34,394 nucleotides of DNA from the IMG/VR virus record IMGVR_UViG_3300028196_000044, positions 1 to 34,394 of that record, one strand, 5' to 3'. The notes beneath the pieces were generated by a model. It was given only the letters and a program-made list of their open reading frames with translations. It was not told the origin of the DNA and searched no databases. This document shows, in pieces, positions 5,702-15,900 of the stretch. Both the position numbers and the translations under genes were made by a program. Within the stretch, counting starts at the first letter, position 1. Each line of letters opens with the position of its first letter. The DNA comes from a virus.

Positions 5702-8266
5702 TTAGGGCATTCCAAAAGGATTCTGCTCACTGAAGTCCAATATAGAATCTGCGGCACTTTCTATATTGAAATTGTCTGCAAATGGATCATTATCAATTGT
5801 TTTATCAACTACTCTTAGAACTCTTGTTGCGCCCGAAGTTGACCCTGTAAGAGTTTCTCCTAAAGAGAATGAACCAGAAACTGCAGCAATTTCAAGTAAA
5901 TTGGTTGCAGAGTTCCACGATCTTACCCTTGCAGTTACTCCAGTTGTGGACCCAGTAACAATTTCATTAAATACAAATTCTCCACTAGAAGTTGAGGATG
6001 GTTCAGAGATAGTAATATCTGGCGGAAGTATGTATTTGTTTCCACTATCAGTGACGTTAATACTAGTAATTGTTCCTGCTGCACTGATTACAGAAAGTCC
6101 CGTAGCAGTTGCTACGCCAACAACTTGATCAACGTAATTCTTATCACCCACAGTGTTGGATATTGAAACTATTGGAGGTGATAAGTATCCACCACCACCA
6201 AATGTAACTGCAATACCAGTAACAATACCACACTTATCGATACCAAACTCAAATACTGATGTTGCAATTCCTACGTTCGTTGGAGATTGATTTATAGAAA
6301 CAATGCTTGATCCAATAGACGTGACAAATGTATCTGTCGATATAAAGTTATATAGATCACTATATCCAACACCAAGTCTTACTCTATCTCCGACAAAAAT
6401 ATTTGTTGTAGTAATACCAGTAATAGTTGTAGATCCTATACCAATAGTTCCTTCAGTTTTAACAGAATTGAAACGAATTGTTGCAATACCAAGTGCTCTA
6501 AATGCCTCATTTGCACCACCAGGAACGCCAATAGAGACGGTTGGAACAGAATTATAACCAAATCCACTATTACCGATACTAATGGTGCTTACAGTGCCTG
6601 CAACGGACACAGTAACACTAGCAGTTGCTTGCACTGGTGATGGACTTCCAGAGAAAGAAATACTAGGTGCCACAGTATATCCAGCACCAATTGTTGCTCC
6701 TGTTCCCGTTGCCCAAGAATCTGAGATATTGAAAGATACTGCTGTAATAATACCAGTTATTGGATGAATTGTTGCAATACCGACAGCAACTTGAGTTGGG
6801 GCATCCATTGTCCCAGATGTAGAGATTGCAACAGTAGGTGCAGTTGTGTATGCTCTACCAGTGGTGCTAAATGCAATAGAACTTGGATTAATAGATGACC
6901 CAACAATTCCTATAGTTGCAGATACAAAACTTGTTCCTGGATGTGAAATTGTTACTGTTGGAGTACTGGTATAGAACTTACCACCAGTTGTAATAGCAAG
7001 AGTTTCTACAGTTCCTCCTGTCAGATTAATAGTATCAAGAGTTGCAGCTGCTTCTGCACCATTTCCTGTTCCTGTTGGTAGAGATAATGTAACTGTTGGT
7101 GCTTCTTTATAGAATACACCACCGGTTGTTCCTCCAGGGAACAGATATGCAGATGTGCCAATACTAATTGTTGCAGAAGTTACACTTACACCTCCACCAA
7201 CTATTGGAGAGTCTAAAGTTGCTGTTGCTGCTGCTCCAACATGTTTTGGACTTGAGAACGTTACCGTTGGTGGTTCAACAAATCCTCCGCCAGAATTTGA
7301 TAATGTTACTATACCAACACCACCAATTTCACTAATAGATGCAGTTGCAGCAGCACCAGAACCAGTATTATCAGTTGTGCTAAAGGTCAATGATGGCGCA
7401 ACTGTATATCCTGATCCGGCGTTTGTAACATCAACTCTCTGAACAGATCGAAGTCTTGGGTTTGAATTGAGATTGCAAACATTTATCCCACCAATCATGG
7501 ATGCAATTCCAACTGCCGTTACTCCTCCTGCAGATGCAGAAGATACTTGCACTGTAGGAATCATGCCATATCCACCACCTCTATTAGTGATAGTAAACTT
7601 TCTTATACCACCAATTACAATTCCAGAAATTGCAGATGCACTAACTGCATCTCCAACCATAGTAAGTGTTTGAGTAACTCCCTGAATGGTACTAATACCA
7701 TCATCAGTAAGACCATCAGATTCATCACCTAGTAATTCATTATCAATATCTTCAATTCCAGTATCAATAACTTCATCTTGATAGCGGAAGAGTTCGCAAT
7801 ATAACTCATAGACATATAAATTTTGTAACTGATAATATGGTTTTGCATACTCAATATCTTTAATCTCGTAAAGACGATCATCAAGAGGGAACCATATTAA
7901 ATCCCCACCTTTTGGACGAGTAGAAAGTTTTATATTTGCTTGCCCTTGAATTAATGGAGTAATGTAATTTTCATATCTCTCTCTTGATATAATCAATCTA
8001 ACTTCATCTTTAGACTCAATACCAAATTTTGATAAAACATCTCCAGCACCAGAATAAGCATCGTAATTATCAACATATGCCTCAATTGGTAAAGCACTAT
8101 CAAATTTAGATTGTACTACTTCTCTTATGACTGTTTTTTCAGTCATATACTTTCTTGGAATATAATAGATGTCAACACCATACATCCTCAATTGCTCATT
8201 GATTAAACTTTGAACTAAATTTTGCTCAGAAGAAGTGCCCTGAGTGAAGAAAGGATTTAATACCAT
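5702..8266 (-). CDS. 14: Neck protein gp14 with a long internal repeat insertion
   Basis: Residues 1-180 correspond to T4 gp14 (256 residues in total): RMYGVDIYYIPRKYMTEK, FGIESKDEVRLIISRERY, KGGDLIWFPLDDRLYEI and PYYQLQNLYVYEL match the T4 pattern (VECYYVPREY, GDLIYFPMDNSLFEI, PFYQLG). The last 35 residues (DPFADNFNIESAADSILDF...NPFG) look like the family C-terminus (T4 SSPFDNDF). Between them lie about 640 extra residues with about ten GxGY-PxVxI type repeats from about 215 to 740 (for example GSGYTVAPSLTF, FGYNSVPTVSI, GGGYLSPPIVSI), then a TGSTTGVTARVRSWNS / TGSTSGATRVL pair. gp14 joins gp13 to complete the head for tail attachment. The repeats are probably beta-rich and surface exposed. 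The start codon overlaps the gp13 stop by one base (TAATG). The neck call is secure; the function of the insertion is unknown. Confidence 0.9.
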   Translation of the reverse strand: MVLNPFFTQGTSSEQNLVQSLINEQLRMYGVDIYYIPRKYMTEKTVIREVVQSKFDSALPIEAYVDNYDAYSGAGDVLSKFGIESKDEVRLIISRERYENYITPLIQGQANIKLSTRPKGGDLIWFPLDDRLYEIKDIEYAKPYYQLQNLYVYELYCELFRYQDEVIDTGIEDIDNELLGDESDGLTDDGISTIQGVTQTLTMVGDAVSASAISGIVIGGIRKFTITNRGGGYGMIPTVQVSSASAGGVTAVGIASMIGGINVCNLNSNPRLRSVQRVDVTNAGSGYTVAPSLTFSTTDNTGSGAAATASISEIGGVGIVTLSNSGGGFVEPPTVTFSSPKHVGAAATATLDSPIVGGGVSVTSATISIGTSAYLFPGGTTGGVFYKEAPTVTLSLPTGTGNGAEAAATLDTINLTGGTVETLAITTGGKFYTSTPTVTISHPGTSFVSATIGIVGSSINPSSIAFSTTGRAYTTAPTVAISTSGTMDAPTQVAVGIATIHPITGIITAVSFNISDSWATGTGATIGAGYTVAPSISFSGSPSPVQATASVTVSVAGTVSTISIGNSGFGYNSVPTVSIGVPGGANEAFRALGIATIRFNSVKTEGTIGIGSTTITGITTTNIFVGDRVRLGVGYSDLYNFISTDTFVTSIGSSIVSINQSPTNVGIATSVFEFGIDKCGIVTGIAVTFGGGGYLSPPIVSISNTVGDKNYVDQVVGVATATGLSVISAAGTITSINVTDSGNKYILPPDITISEPSSTSSGEFVFNEIVTGSTTGVTARVRSWNSATNLLEIAAVSGSFSLGETLTGSTSGATRVLRVVDKTIDNDPFADNFNIESAADSILDFSEQNPFGMP

Positions 8267-9108
8267 TAGCCTATCATATCAAGTGGTGGTAGTTCGTATG
8301 TATTCGACATTACCTCTTTAATTTTATCCAATTCTCTCTCTGCATCATCGTATATTTGTCTTCCATTTAACTCAATTCCACCGGGTAATTTAACACCTTG
8401 GAATTTAATTAAATTTTGACCCCATTGTCTTTTGATAAGAGCAGTTAAATATCTTTTTAAGAATGAATCATTATAAACTCTCGCAAAATCATTTGGATCT
8501 AAAAGTCTCCAACAATCTAGAACAATATACTCATCCTTGGTTACATTTGCCCAATCTACATCTAAATATAGTCTATCTTGCCTCTGATTAAATCTTATTT
8601 GCTTCTCAGTATTCAATAAAAAATCAATATCTGAAAGATAAGTCTTTGTCATTGCATATGATAACATCTCCATAGAACTGAAGAAATACATGTCATTTAG
8701 AAATAACTGATACTTAAGACTAAACATTCCGTTAGATATTGTGCTACTATCAAATCGGAATATTTTATTGATGCCAATTACTGCTGGAGGAACCTGAATA
8801 TAATTACTATTCTCTTCATATGAAAATGATACAGTAGCACCATCAATGGATGCATTTGCAGTTGTAGTGACAATTCCAGTAGGATTAGTTCCTCCTCTCC
8901 CTTGACCCCTATCAATATCTTCTTGAGTTATTTTGTATTTTAAATATGTCTGAACTACGCCGTCAAAATGTCTCTCATGGAAGTACTGGAGTGCATCATC
9001 AACTAAATCATCAATCTGCTCATCAGCAACATTTATCTCCAATACAGGAGCACCTAGCTGCCTCTTACAGTAATTAACTAGATCTGTTCTACTTGCTGGT
9101 TGAGCCAT
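8266..9108 (-). CDS. 13: Neck protein gp13
   Basis: At 280 residues this is close to T4 gp13 (309), a head-completion protein that binds the portal vertex and forms the neck with gp14. Family signs are the N-terminal helix pair (SRTDLVNYCKRQLGAPVLEINV, DEQIDDLVDDALQYFHERHFDG), the central IPPAVIGINKIFRF-like and KYQLFLNDMYF segments, and YIVLDCWRLLDP with KRYLTALIKRQWGQNL near the C-terminus. It ends close to TYELPPLDMIG, as I know from cyanophage gp13. A late promoter lies directly upstream, and the gene leads a 13-14-15-16 unit in which two junctions overlap. GAG lies about 5 bases upstream of the ATG. The identification is secure by motif and order. Confidence 0.92.
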   Translation of the reverse strand: MAQPASRTDLVNYCKRQLGAPVLEINVADEQIDDLVDDALQYFHERHFDGVVQTYLKYKITQEDIDRGQGRGGTNPTGIVTTTANASIDGATVSFSYEENSNYIQVPPAVIGINKIFRFDSSTISNGMFSLKYQLFLNDMYFFSSMEMLSYAMTKTYLSDIDFLLNTEKQIRFNQRQDRLYLDVDWANVTKDEYIVLDCWRLLDPNDFARVYNDSFLKRYLTALIKRQWGQNLIKFQGVKLPGGIELNGRQIYDDAERELDKIKEVMSNTYELPPLDMIG

Positions 9109-9130
9109 TTATTCTCTAGTTTCCTATGTG

Positions 9131-9138
9131 TATTTATG
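9131..9138 (-). promoter_or_regulatory. Late promoter for the gp13-14-15-16 unit
   Basis: CATAAATA on the minus strand overlaps the stop codon of the 130-residue Ig-like gene. Its 3' end is 22 bases before the gp13 ATG. Unlike the other four boxes it continues CACA, not ATA, so it is the least typical of the set. Confidence 0.6.
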
Positions 9139-9526
9139 TTCTTTGCGTGACGGTATTATATACATAAACATTACCATTTACTAAAGGATACGTTGTTGAT
9201 CCTACAGTAACCAAAACATCATACATATATCTACCTTGATCCAATGCCTTAGTTTGAGTATCCGTTAGGGAAACTTGCAGTACACCGCCTAAAGAACTTG
9301 TTATGCCAACTGTAAATGTAGTATAATTACTACTACCAGTTGATACTCCAACACCAATAGATTTGGATAACTTTCCAGATCCAGAGTAACTTGTAAGATT
9401 GAAAGCACTATTTGAAGTACTCTTAATATTAAATGTTTGAGTGAAATCTGTTCCACCATAAATGGTCAAATTTGCGCCATAAGGAACTCCAGAATCTGGA
9501 TCGAAAGTAATTGTACTAGACGCCAT
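9134..9526 (-). CDS. Small virion protein with a predicted Ig-like fold
   Basis: The protein has 130 residues. The pattern of an early GxDFTQTF strand, NLTSYSGSGKLSKS, a central TTFTVGI strand, LxVSLTDTQTKALDQGRYMYDVLVTV, and a final LVNGNVYVYNTVTQR resembles a single-domain beta-sandwich family widespread in phage baseplate and tail proteins (G-Y-x-YD motif followed by a GxVxVxxxVT ending). I cannot assign a T4 counterpart. Its position, where T4 has genes 9-12 and wac, and a late unit shared with baseplate genes suggest a virion adaptor or decoration subunit. Its start overlaps the upstream small gene by 11 bases, with AGGA at 9534-9537, 7 bases before the ATG. The fold call is an inference from strand pattern. 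Confidence 0.75.
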   Translation of the reverse strand: MASSTITFDPDSGVPYGANLTIYGGTDFTQTFNIKSTSNSAFNLTSYSGSGKLSKSIGVGVSTGSSNYTTFTVGITSSLGGVLQVSLTDTQTKALDQGRYMYDVLVTVGSTTYPLVNGNVYVYNTVTQRT

Positions 9527-9698
9527 TGGTTATTCCTATAAGTTTCATAGTTTCTTGCTGTTTATAGTATAGTTTGCAAAAAGATTTTGCAATATTCTTT
9601 AGTTCATCACGATCATCACAACTATCTATCTGTGATGCCAATTTAGTGTAAGCAAATTGTTTTGACAGATTGCTTAGTTCAATGCTATCTGGATCCAT
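9516..9698 (-). CDS. Small helical protein of unknown function (60 residues)
   Basis: This short protein is predicted to be mostly alpha-helical (IELSNLSKQFAYTKLASQID, ELKNIAKSFCKLYYKQQETM). I do not recognise a named domain, though similar small proteins are familiar from the same place in T4-like cyanophages. It has the best ribosome binding site in the window, overlaps the preceding gene by 14 bases and the following one by 11, so all three small genes are probably translated as a coupled set. It may be a scaffolding or assembly factor for the baseplate or neck, but nothing in the sequence proves this. Confidence 0.75.
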   Translation of the reverse strand: MDPDSIELSNLSKQFAYTKLASQIDSCDDRDELKNIAKSFCKLYYKQQETMKLIGITNGV

Positions 9699-9912
9699 TT
9701 AATAACTCCTTAAGTAATGACTTGATATCGTTGATATCATCTTTGATGGTAGCAACCTCATCTTCAATTGTCTGCATCTTTTGATTTTTTTCATTTTTAA
9801 CCTCACGATTAGCAATGTACTGATCATAAGATGCATGATTCATATTAATTACAGTATTAGTTTCAAGATCTCTTGCGAGATCCTTATGTCCCTTTACAGT
9901 ATAAATTTCCAT
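9685..9912 (-). CDS. Small coiled-coil protein of unknown function (75 residues)
   Basis: I start the gene at the ATG at 9912-9910 (MEIYTVKGHKDLARDL). It lies one base after the stop of the 2552-residue gene, a normal coupling arrangement. An in-frame ATG at 9957 would add 15 unlikely residues inside the preceding gene. The C-terminal half (about 44-72, MQTIEDEVATIKDDINDIKSLLKELL) has clear heptads and should form a short coiled coil. No named family is recognised. Co-expression with baseplate genes suggests a small virion or assembly protein. No good Shine-Dalgarno sequence precedes it, so translation may depend on re-initiation. Confidence 0.75.
   Translation of the reverse strand: MEIYTVKGHKDLARDLETNTVINMNHASYDQYIANREVKNEKNQKMQTIEDEVATIKDDINDIKSLLKELLNGSR
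9706..9711 (-). promoter_or_regulatory. Strong ribosome binding site for the 60-residue gene
   Basis: AAGGAG on the minus strand lies 7 bases upstream of the ATG at 9698, inside the end of the 75-residue gene. It is a near-ideal Shine-Dalgarno sequence and fixes this start. Confidence 0.8.
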
Positions 9913-9913
9913 A

Positions 9914-12900
9914 TTATGCAAGAGCAATAACTTGTAGATTTTTAAGTTGAGGTGCAAGTGTTTGATTTGTCGATGTCATTACAAGTTTTATCCTATAAGT
10001 TCTAAAGGAAGGCAGATTATCTATGGAGAATTTATGTTTTTTAAAAATTGTATCCGATAGAGAAAATCCTCTTTTATTGGAACTTGATACTAAAACATCA
10101 GTTCTTCCGTCACTATCTTCTTCATTTATTATTAGACCTTTTTTATCTAAATTCAGATATCCTGGAAATGGTGTAAATACTGATTCAAATCCAGGATTTC
10201 CACTAATAGAATATAATGCTCTAAGATCACACTCTGATGGAATTTGTGCATCAACCATTATTTGTAAAGAAGTTGCAGGATTTTCTAATGATATTTCTTT
10301 AGAAATATATTGACAAGCACTAGGATCATTAAACATTGTATTTACTCTAGAATCCTCAGCATAATTTAAAATTTTACTATTAACTCTATTGGATATTGCA
10401 TAAATGACGGCTCTTTCAAGATCAATTTGAGGACTTACTTTTGAATTTGCCGTACCAAGGGAAAGTCTCATTTGGAAAGACTTATTACCCTCAACGGAAT
10501 TTAATCTGCGATCCTCATTCACTTTTGAGAAAATTGCTCTTGAAGAATCGAGATAATTATTTTCATTCAATGTAACATTTTCAAATCCAAAATTAATATA
10601 AGGAATTTCATTACCACTAATACTTTGTGATGTGGTAGTTCTTATTTGACCAGTAACTGTAGTCCCTTCAGGTGTAATACTGTGGATAGATGGTTTAATA
10701 ATTTCGAAAGGAATATTCTTAGTGGCCTTTACATTTTCTCCACCAGTAGAATCAGACGCACCTATGAATAGTTTGGGAAATCCTGCTGCTGAAGACGATC
10801 TATCCGCATTAGCAGATTGACCTGATGTTCCATACTTCTGTGACATATCAAGTTTAATATGATATGAATCCAGATTTATTGGATCTGCAACAGTTACATC
10901 ATTTAGATCATGTGTTTTATTAAGTCTTGCAAGACTTACTCCACTCAATTCATACTTATAAACAGGAGTACCGCTGGCATAAGTTTTGGGAGTTGTTCCT
11001 CTAGAAATATTACCACCAATTGATGATGCTGTTGTGGAAGTATATTCTATAACCTCCTCTCCAATCAGAATTAATCCAGTATTAGTTGACCCTACAGAAA
11101 CATTTTCAAACGTGTTGAATATATCTCCTGTTCCACTTGATACTGAAATCGGATCTGTGGAAGATTTGGTATATTCTGCCGTCAGTTTTGTTGGTTTAAT
11201 ATCTGGAAGGATTCCTACAATTCTAACAAAGTTATCATCAAAATTCATTCCATGATTTACGTGATTAACTTTAATGTGCAGTCCATCAGATACTGTTGTT
11301 GATGCGTTAATAGTGACATCTCCACCGAAAGCAGTTCCGTCAAATGTTCCACTATTCAATTCTCTAAGAGCACCAGTACTATCAAAGAAAGTTAATGTTC
11401 CTGCAGCACCAGTTACAAAATCTCCTTGAACATTATTAAGTATCAATTGTGAAGTAGCACCTATAGAGGTTAAAGTAAATCTAGAATTTCTACCAACACT
11501 AGCAGCACCAATAGTATTGATTGAAAGTACATCACCAACCTGATAACCATCTCCACCATTTCCACTAATTGTCGCTGCTATAGCAACACCATTTTGAATA
11601 GAAACATCAGCAACTGCACCAGATCCTGATCCAGAAATTGTAACTAAATTGACACCAGGGAAAGATGCAAATCCACCTGCAGGAGTATAACCTATTCCAG
11701 GATTTGTAATCGTCATAGTTCCTGTGGCACTTGCAGCAACTCCAACAAGATCTCCAGTTGCAGTATTATTAACTTGGGAGAAGGTATTACCCATAACATA
11801 ACGATTATCTGCTACTGTTGTTCCAAGTCCCACACGAATTTCTTTAGAAGAAATATTTAATGGATTTTCCATCAAATTAGCGATTTGCTTATTACCTTCC
11901 GAAAGTTCTGGATTGTATAGATCGACAGTTCCAGATTCTACAAAATCTGCTCTATAGAGAATGTACTTGAGATCCTCCCATTGACTTGCTTCCCATGTAG
12001 AAGCATTTTGAGATTTAAACAGAGATCCAAGATGAGGTTGATCAGAAATATATGTATCTGTAAGAGTATCATTTTCACCAACTCTCGAAATATAAACACT
12101 ATATTTCTTTGATTGTGATACTAAGCAAATTGCATATTCTTTTCCAGATTCAAGATAAACTGGATAATCAAATTGAAATGTAGTTGCAACAGATCCATCT
12201 GTTGATGTGTTAACATTATCTGGAGTTAATGTAATTTCAGATTCAGCGAAAAAACTAGGAGTTGGGTAACCATCCTTCATTGTTCTAATCTGAATCTTAA
12301 CACCAGTGTTTTCATCATCTTTTGTACGGAAGAAAATATCGCATTTTGTTACAAACACTCCTTCAGGATCGATATCTGGATCAACTAGGAACGATTGTGC
12401 TAGAGGATCATAATATCCAACGATATTCTCAGTTGTAACTGGGTTACCAGTGAGTCTTGTATCAACAATCTCAGTATCTAAAACTCTAGAAACGGCTTCG
12501 TTGTCAGAAAATATTTTTCTATTCTCAATGCGTGCATTTCTAATTGATAGAATTTGATCCTGAATTGTTTCTATAATACCTGAGGTTGTATATGCTTGCT
12601 CACCAATTGTTGTTGCAGCATTTTGATCATTTTCTGGATCATTTGTCAATGTGAATATATTAGTTCCAGTATCAAAATTAGGATTGTCTCCATTACTAGG
12701 ATCTGGAATAAATAGACTTCCAATTAAAGCAGAAGATGAGTCGCTAATCAATCTAACTTCTCCTACCTCTGCTTCTGCACCACTAGTTTGTCCGGTTAGA
12801 ATCATCCCAGTTTGAATACGACCAAAGAAATCTCCTTGTGGTTGATTTGAAAGAGAGTAAGTATCTACATTTAAAGTTGTGGAAGTTGATGAATACAATT

Positions 12901-15900
12901 CTGGAATTGTACCACCACTTACATAGGGATTATCTGGATAAACTTCTGTAGGTGAATTGTAATCACCTTTTCTATGATTTGATTGTGCTACTCTAAAATC
13001 AATCTGAGGATCAGTATTTTTTCCTTCCTCACTTAATCCAACAGAAAGTACCCTACCCTCTACAGATTCTCCAACCTCGAATGTTCCAGATTTCATGGTA
13101 ATCTCAATCAGTTTTGGAACACAAAACTTCGTAACATCTTTTCCATCAAAAAATGCATAGATCTGTGTGCTTGGTTTTAGGTTAGTAGAAGAAAATTGAA
13201 CATTTCTAGATCTAACAGTAGAAATAATCTCTGTACTTATAACTTTTGATCCAAGATCTATTGTTTCAAAAGTTTCAACAACCTGATATTGTGTTCCATC
13301 ACGGCTCTTCTCTCCACTTTCAACAGTTTCAATAACATCTTGCTCAGTCGTTTGAGTGGTAGTATCTTGAACCCATGATGCAACACCACTACCACCATTA
13401 ATCCATCCACCCTTGCCGTAGGTTTCACCAGTTGTTACTGAATCTGGACCATCTATTGTATTTTCCGTAGATGTAGTAGTTCCAGACCAGTTAGTTTCCC
13501 AAGAATTCCATATTTCTGAAGCAAAACCAGTTTCTGGATCAACTCCATGCTTCGCTTCTGCCTCAGACATAACCTGAGCATAGTTTCCAATAGAATCAAT
13601 TGTTTTGGATTTCATTTTATTTGGGGTGACCCAATTATCAGAAGATGGTGTTAATTTTATATTTCCCTGCCAAAAACTAATAAGGAAAGGTGTTACACTT
13701 TCAGTTCTAGTTGCAAAAGGTTGATTTATCCATTCAATTTCACTATATTCTAAACTAATAACGTCACTTTGCTTTCTAATATTAACACCTTCTATTGCAG
13801 AAGTGCTCTTATCTTCGTTGGTATTAACATCAACAACTGGTCCAGTTTGTAAATCAAGTTCATTTGTAATATGTTTTGGTCTAAGTACTTGATTGGTTTG
13901 ATCGATACTATTATGTTGACCAACTGTTGCATCTTGAGTTTTAATAGATGCAAAATTGTCAACAAAGAATCCAGATTTAAATCTGTTGAGACCATTAGCA
14001 TCACTAATAAATTGATTTGCTGTATTTGTTTCAAGTAAAGAAAGATGTGTATAATACTCTAATTTTTTTATGCGATCTTCCAATCGCTTAATATCCTTCA
14101 TCTGGAATCTCTTATACTTCAGGAACTTTATAGATACCTGCTCTGTATTATGAAGATAAGGGGGATAACGCATTTCTGCAATTTCAATAGCATTCTCAAT
14201 AATTTCTGGTTTAGATCTTGTTGGATCGTCCGAAGGAACTCCAAATTTTAATTGGAATTTTCCATCTTTATGTAAAAACAATCTATCAATTCTTCCTTGA
14301 TAATATGAATAATCTAAGAAAATAGTTTCATTAGATGCTAGAATACTAGGAACAGAATTTCCTAAACCATCAAATGATCTACCAAGAAATTCTAAAGGAG
14401 ATCTAGAAGAAGTTGCTGTAGTATAATCACTAACTCTTGGTCTTAAATCTATAAGATCAGTATTTAATACGCCATTAAATGTTTTAACTTCAGTTGAATA
14501 ATTAAAGTCATTATATGAGTCTACAGTGACAATATCTCCGTCATCAGAAGAATCAAAAGATGCACTCTTATAATAAATTTTTATCTTGTTCTTTGGTGAA
14601 TTTGAATCAGATTTTCTTGTCAAAGATCCATGATTATACGTTGTTTTTCTCTGACCAGAAGCAAAGGTGTAATTTGATGCGATATTAAATGATGTTGTAT
14701 TTAAAGCGCCAATTATTCCTTCTATTAAAGATTCTTGGAAAACTACAACTTCCCCTTCAATAAATTTAAAATTATTTTTAGGAAGATATCTTAAATCACT
14801 GGAATTTTTAACTTCACCAAATACTGCAACTGCTCCACTTGATTGACCAACTAACAATTCACCAATAATCATATCACCTGTAGTAGCAGTTGGTCCATTG
14901 AGTTGAGCTAAAGTCATCTCAGGAGATCCAAAGTTTGCATCAGTTAAAGATACATCTGATGTTTCATATATTCCATGAATTCGAATAATATCTGGAGTGT
15001 TTAAAGAAATTACATTATCTTGAACTCTAGTGCCAAATGGATAATCACCATAAGATAATCCATCATTAAGAGTTGTTGATCCAATTCCAGATGCTGGATT
15101 TATGGATTTATCGACTACTAAAGTTTTAACTCTATTTTTAATTTTTTTCTTAGATTTTATATTTGATTTTTTAACCGTAACAATAAGTTTCGCTCCTATA
15201 TTATTAGTTCCTAAATTTCTAATTTGAACTTCTCTGAGATTAGATGAGAATTGGAATTTATCTGCAGACAAAGATTCAGTGACTCCATCTGATCTAATAA
15301 GAGTATATCTTTGGTCAGAATATGATAAATAAATTTCACCTTCTGGTAGGGTTATATCTGCAAGACTTGTAGAATTTAATTGATTATCCTCAATAGTAAC
15401 AGTAAAAGTTTTTCTTATGGTTATTTCAGCATCAGTTAAATTAACTGCAGCGATATTTGTTTTTGGCAATTCTGTAAATAATGTATTATCAGAAGAAGAA
15501 TCTAATTGTGTTGTAAGTAGTTCTAGATCTGATGCTACAAAATTTGATGCTGGAAGACTACCACTAACAACTCCAGTTACAGTAGTAACTCCAGTCACCG
15601 TGATATGAGATGATCCTATAGATACTACTTTGGCAGTAATTGGATCATTAGATATCGAAATATCAGAATACTGAAGTAAACTATTTACTTTTATATTTCC
15701 AGGAAATAATTTATTGGAACTAGTTACTGTGCTAATTCCACCAGAAAATTTAGTAACTGATGCAACACCTATAGTGGCAGAAGATGTCTGCACCACATTA
15801 GCACTAAAGGTATTGACTCCAACTACATTATTACCATTAGGTCCATCACCAATTCCAGTATTTGAATATACTGATTTTACGTTTGAAATACCATATGATG

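Noticed and set aside
5900-7600. Regularly recurring short DNA strings that might suggest a CRISPR or direct-repeat array
   Set aside because: The periodicity is that of protein repeats (GxGY units) in the gp14 frame; the unit length varies and there are no spacers of constant size.
9913-9957. Upstream in-frame ATG that would lengthen the 75-residue gene by 15 residues
   Set aside because: It lies within the end of the 2552-residue gene, adds a segment without conserved character, and the ATG one base after the preceding stop is a more usual coupled start.
13792-14034. Minus-strand frame of 80 codons inside the 2552-residue gene
   Set aside because: It is nested in another frame of a clearly coding region and is low in complexity (Leu, Ile, Gln).
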